Positions 4,699-5,209 of a DNA stretch of 5,209 nucleotides are shown here, piece by piece (positions within the stretch are counted from its first letter, which is position 1; every line of letters begins with the position of its first letter). The stretch is taken from the NCBI GenBank assembly GCA_021106755.1, contig JAIOTM010000246.1, positions 1-5,209 of the forward strand, given 5' to 3'. A program made the position numbers and the translations under genes. The notes under the pieces are model-generated. The model had not been told where the DNA came from and ran no database searches. It worked only from the letters and a program-made list of their open reading frames with translations. Source of the stretch: Candidatus Cloacimonadota bacterium. Its GTDB lineage: Bacteria; Cloacimonadota; Cloacimonadia; Cloacimonadales; JAIOQZ01.

Positions 4699-5209
4699 AT
4701 TCCAGTTCGTATTTCTTTATTTTGGCAATCAGGTTTACGCGGGAAATACCGAGACTTTTAGCAGCTTTTGTTTTATTCCAGCCCAGACTTATCATAGTTT
4801 GCCTGATATGTTCTTTTTCTACTTCCTGTAGCGTTTTAAGGTTAAAGGTTTCGCCGACTGATTTCTGCACACTGGCGTTTTCCAGAAAATAGTGAGGGAG
4901 CGAAGCCTTGCGAATTTCTTTAGAAGATTCGACTATAATCGTGCTGTTGATAATATTCATCAGTTCACGAACATTTCCCGGAAAGCTGTAACCGTTCAAC
5001 AGCTTTCGTACAGGCAGGGAGATAGATTCGAGTTTTTTCTTGTATTTCAGCGAGTACAGACGGAAAAAATAGTCGGTGAGGAGTGAAATGTCCCCTTGGC
5101 GTTCCCGTAATGGATGCAGGTAAATGGAATTAATATTGAGGCGGAAGAACAGGTCTTTACGAAAACGTCCTTGCTGTATTTCGTCAAAAAGGTTTTTGTT
5201 TGTTGCTAC
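4697..5209 (-). CDS. Sigma-54 enhancer-binding transcription activator, C-terminal part (5' end beyond window)
   Basis: The minus-strand frame is open from the right edge to TAA at 4697-4699, giving 170 visible residues of a bacterial enhancer-binding protein that would remodel RNA polymerase-sigma-54 by ATP hydrolysis. Visible parts in order are the sensor I strand VATNKNL (1-7), GRFRKDLFFRLN (14-25) with Arg17 and Arg23 at the positions of the PspF arginine fingers, LHPLRERQGDI (31-41), the sensor II motif FPGNVREL (77-84), a linker (about 102-126), and a Fis-type helix-turn-helix, NKTKAAKSLGISRVNLIAKI (145-164). The Walker A, Walker B, GAFTGA loop and any input domain lie outside the window, so the signal sensed is unknown. 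HPLRER replaces the more common PPLRER. A TTG at 4999 is an internal leucine codon, not the start. It lies 167 nt upstream of the co-oriented DUF5320 gene. Confidence 0.93.
   Translation of the reverse strand, partial: VATNKNLFDEIQQGRFRKDLFFRLNINSIYLHPLRERQGDISLLTDYFFRLYSLKYKKKLESISLPVRKLLNGYSFPGNVRELMNIINSTIIVESSKEIRKASLPHYFLENASVQKSVGETFNLKTLQEVEKEHIRQTMISLGWNKTKAAKSLGISRVNLIAKIKKYELE

Overview
The window appears to come from a moderately AT-rich bacterial genome, probably an anaerobic, diderm, uncultured-type lineage. The pointers are a sigma-54 enhancer-binding regulator, a DUF5320 small glycine-rich protein (a family common in anaerobes), a PP-loop tRNA-thiolation-type protein with an NFACT-R-like tail, and a YbdG-type mechanosensitive channel. 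Phyla such as Cloacimonadota or related FCB/deltaproteobacterial groups would fit. This is an impression from gene types only; no rRNA or other strong marker is present.

Bases 1-180 hold no supportable complete gene. They contain a hairpin at the left edge, directly followed by a consensus-like -35 box (TTGACA) with a weak -10, which could drive the operon to its right. Bases 181-3953 carry four tightly packed plus-strand genes with gaps of 3, 9 and 20 nt, almost certainly one transcription unit: a PP-loop thiouridylase-like protein, a small glyoxalase II-like metallo-beta-lactamase-fold hydrolase, a YbdG/MscS-type channel, and a membrane-anchored endonuclease/exonuclease/phosphatase (EEP) family enzyme. 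The first two plausibly share sulfur or thiol chemistry. The last two are envelope proteins, and the channel suggests osmotic or envelope stress. No single pathway joining all four is evident.

Bases 3954-4226 are non-coding. Most of this interval is a 205-bp element bounded by 17-bp inverted repeats that match at 16 of 17 positions (3963-3979 and 4151-4167). It has a GC-rich double-stem module in its centre and no credible ORF. It looks like a miniature inverted-repeat (MITE-like) element that landed between converging genes. It is the least expected feature here and has no obvious name from the sequence alone.

Bases 4183-5209 are minus-strand. A partial sigma-54 activator (AAA+ C-terminal part plus Fis-type HTH) enters from the right edge and stops at 4697. 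After a 167-nt gap with a candidate sigma-70 promoter and a leader hairpin comes a 100-aa DUF5320 protein with a strong ribosome binding site, followed by a good Rho-independent terminator. No -24/-12 promoter was found in front of the DUF5320 gene, so control by the adjacent regulator is not supported by the sequence.
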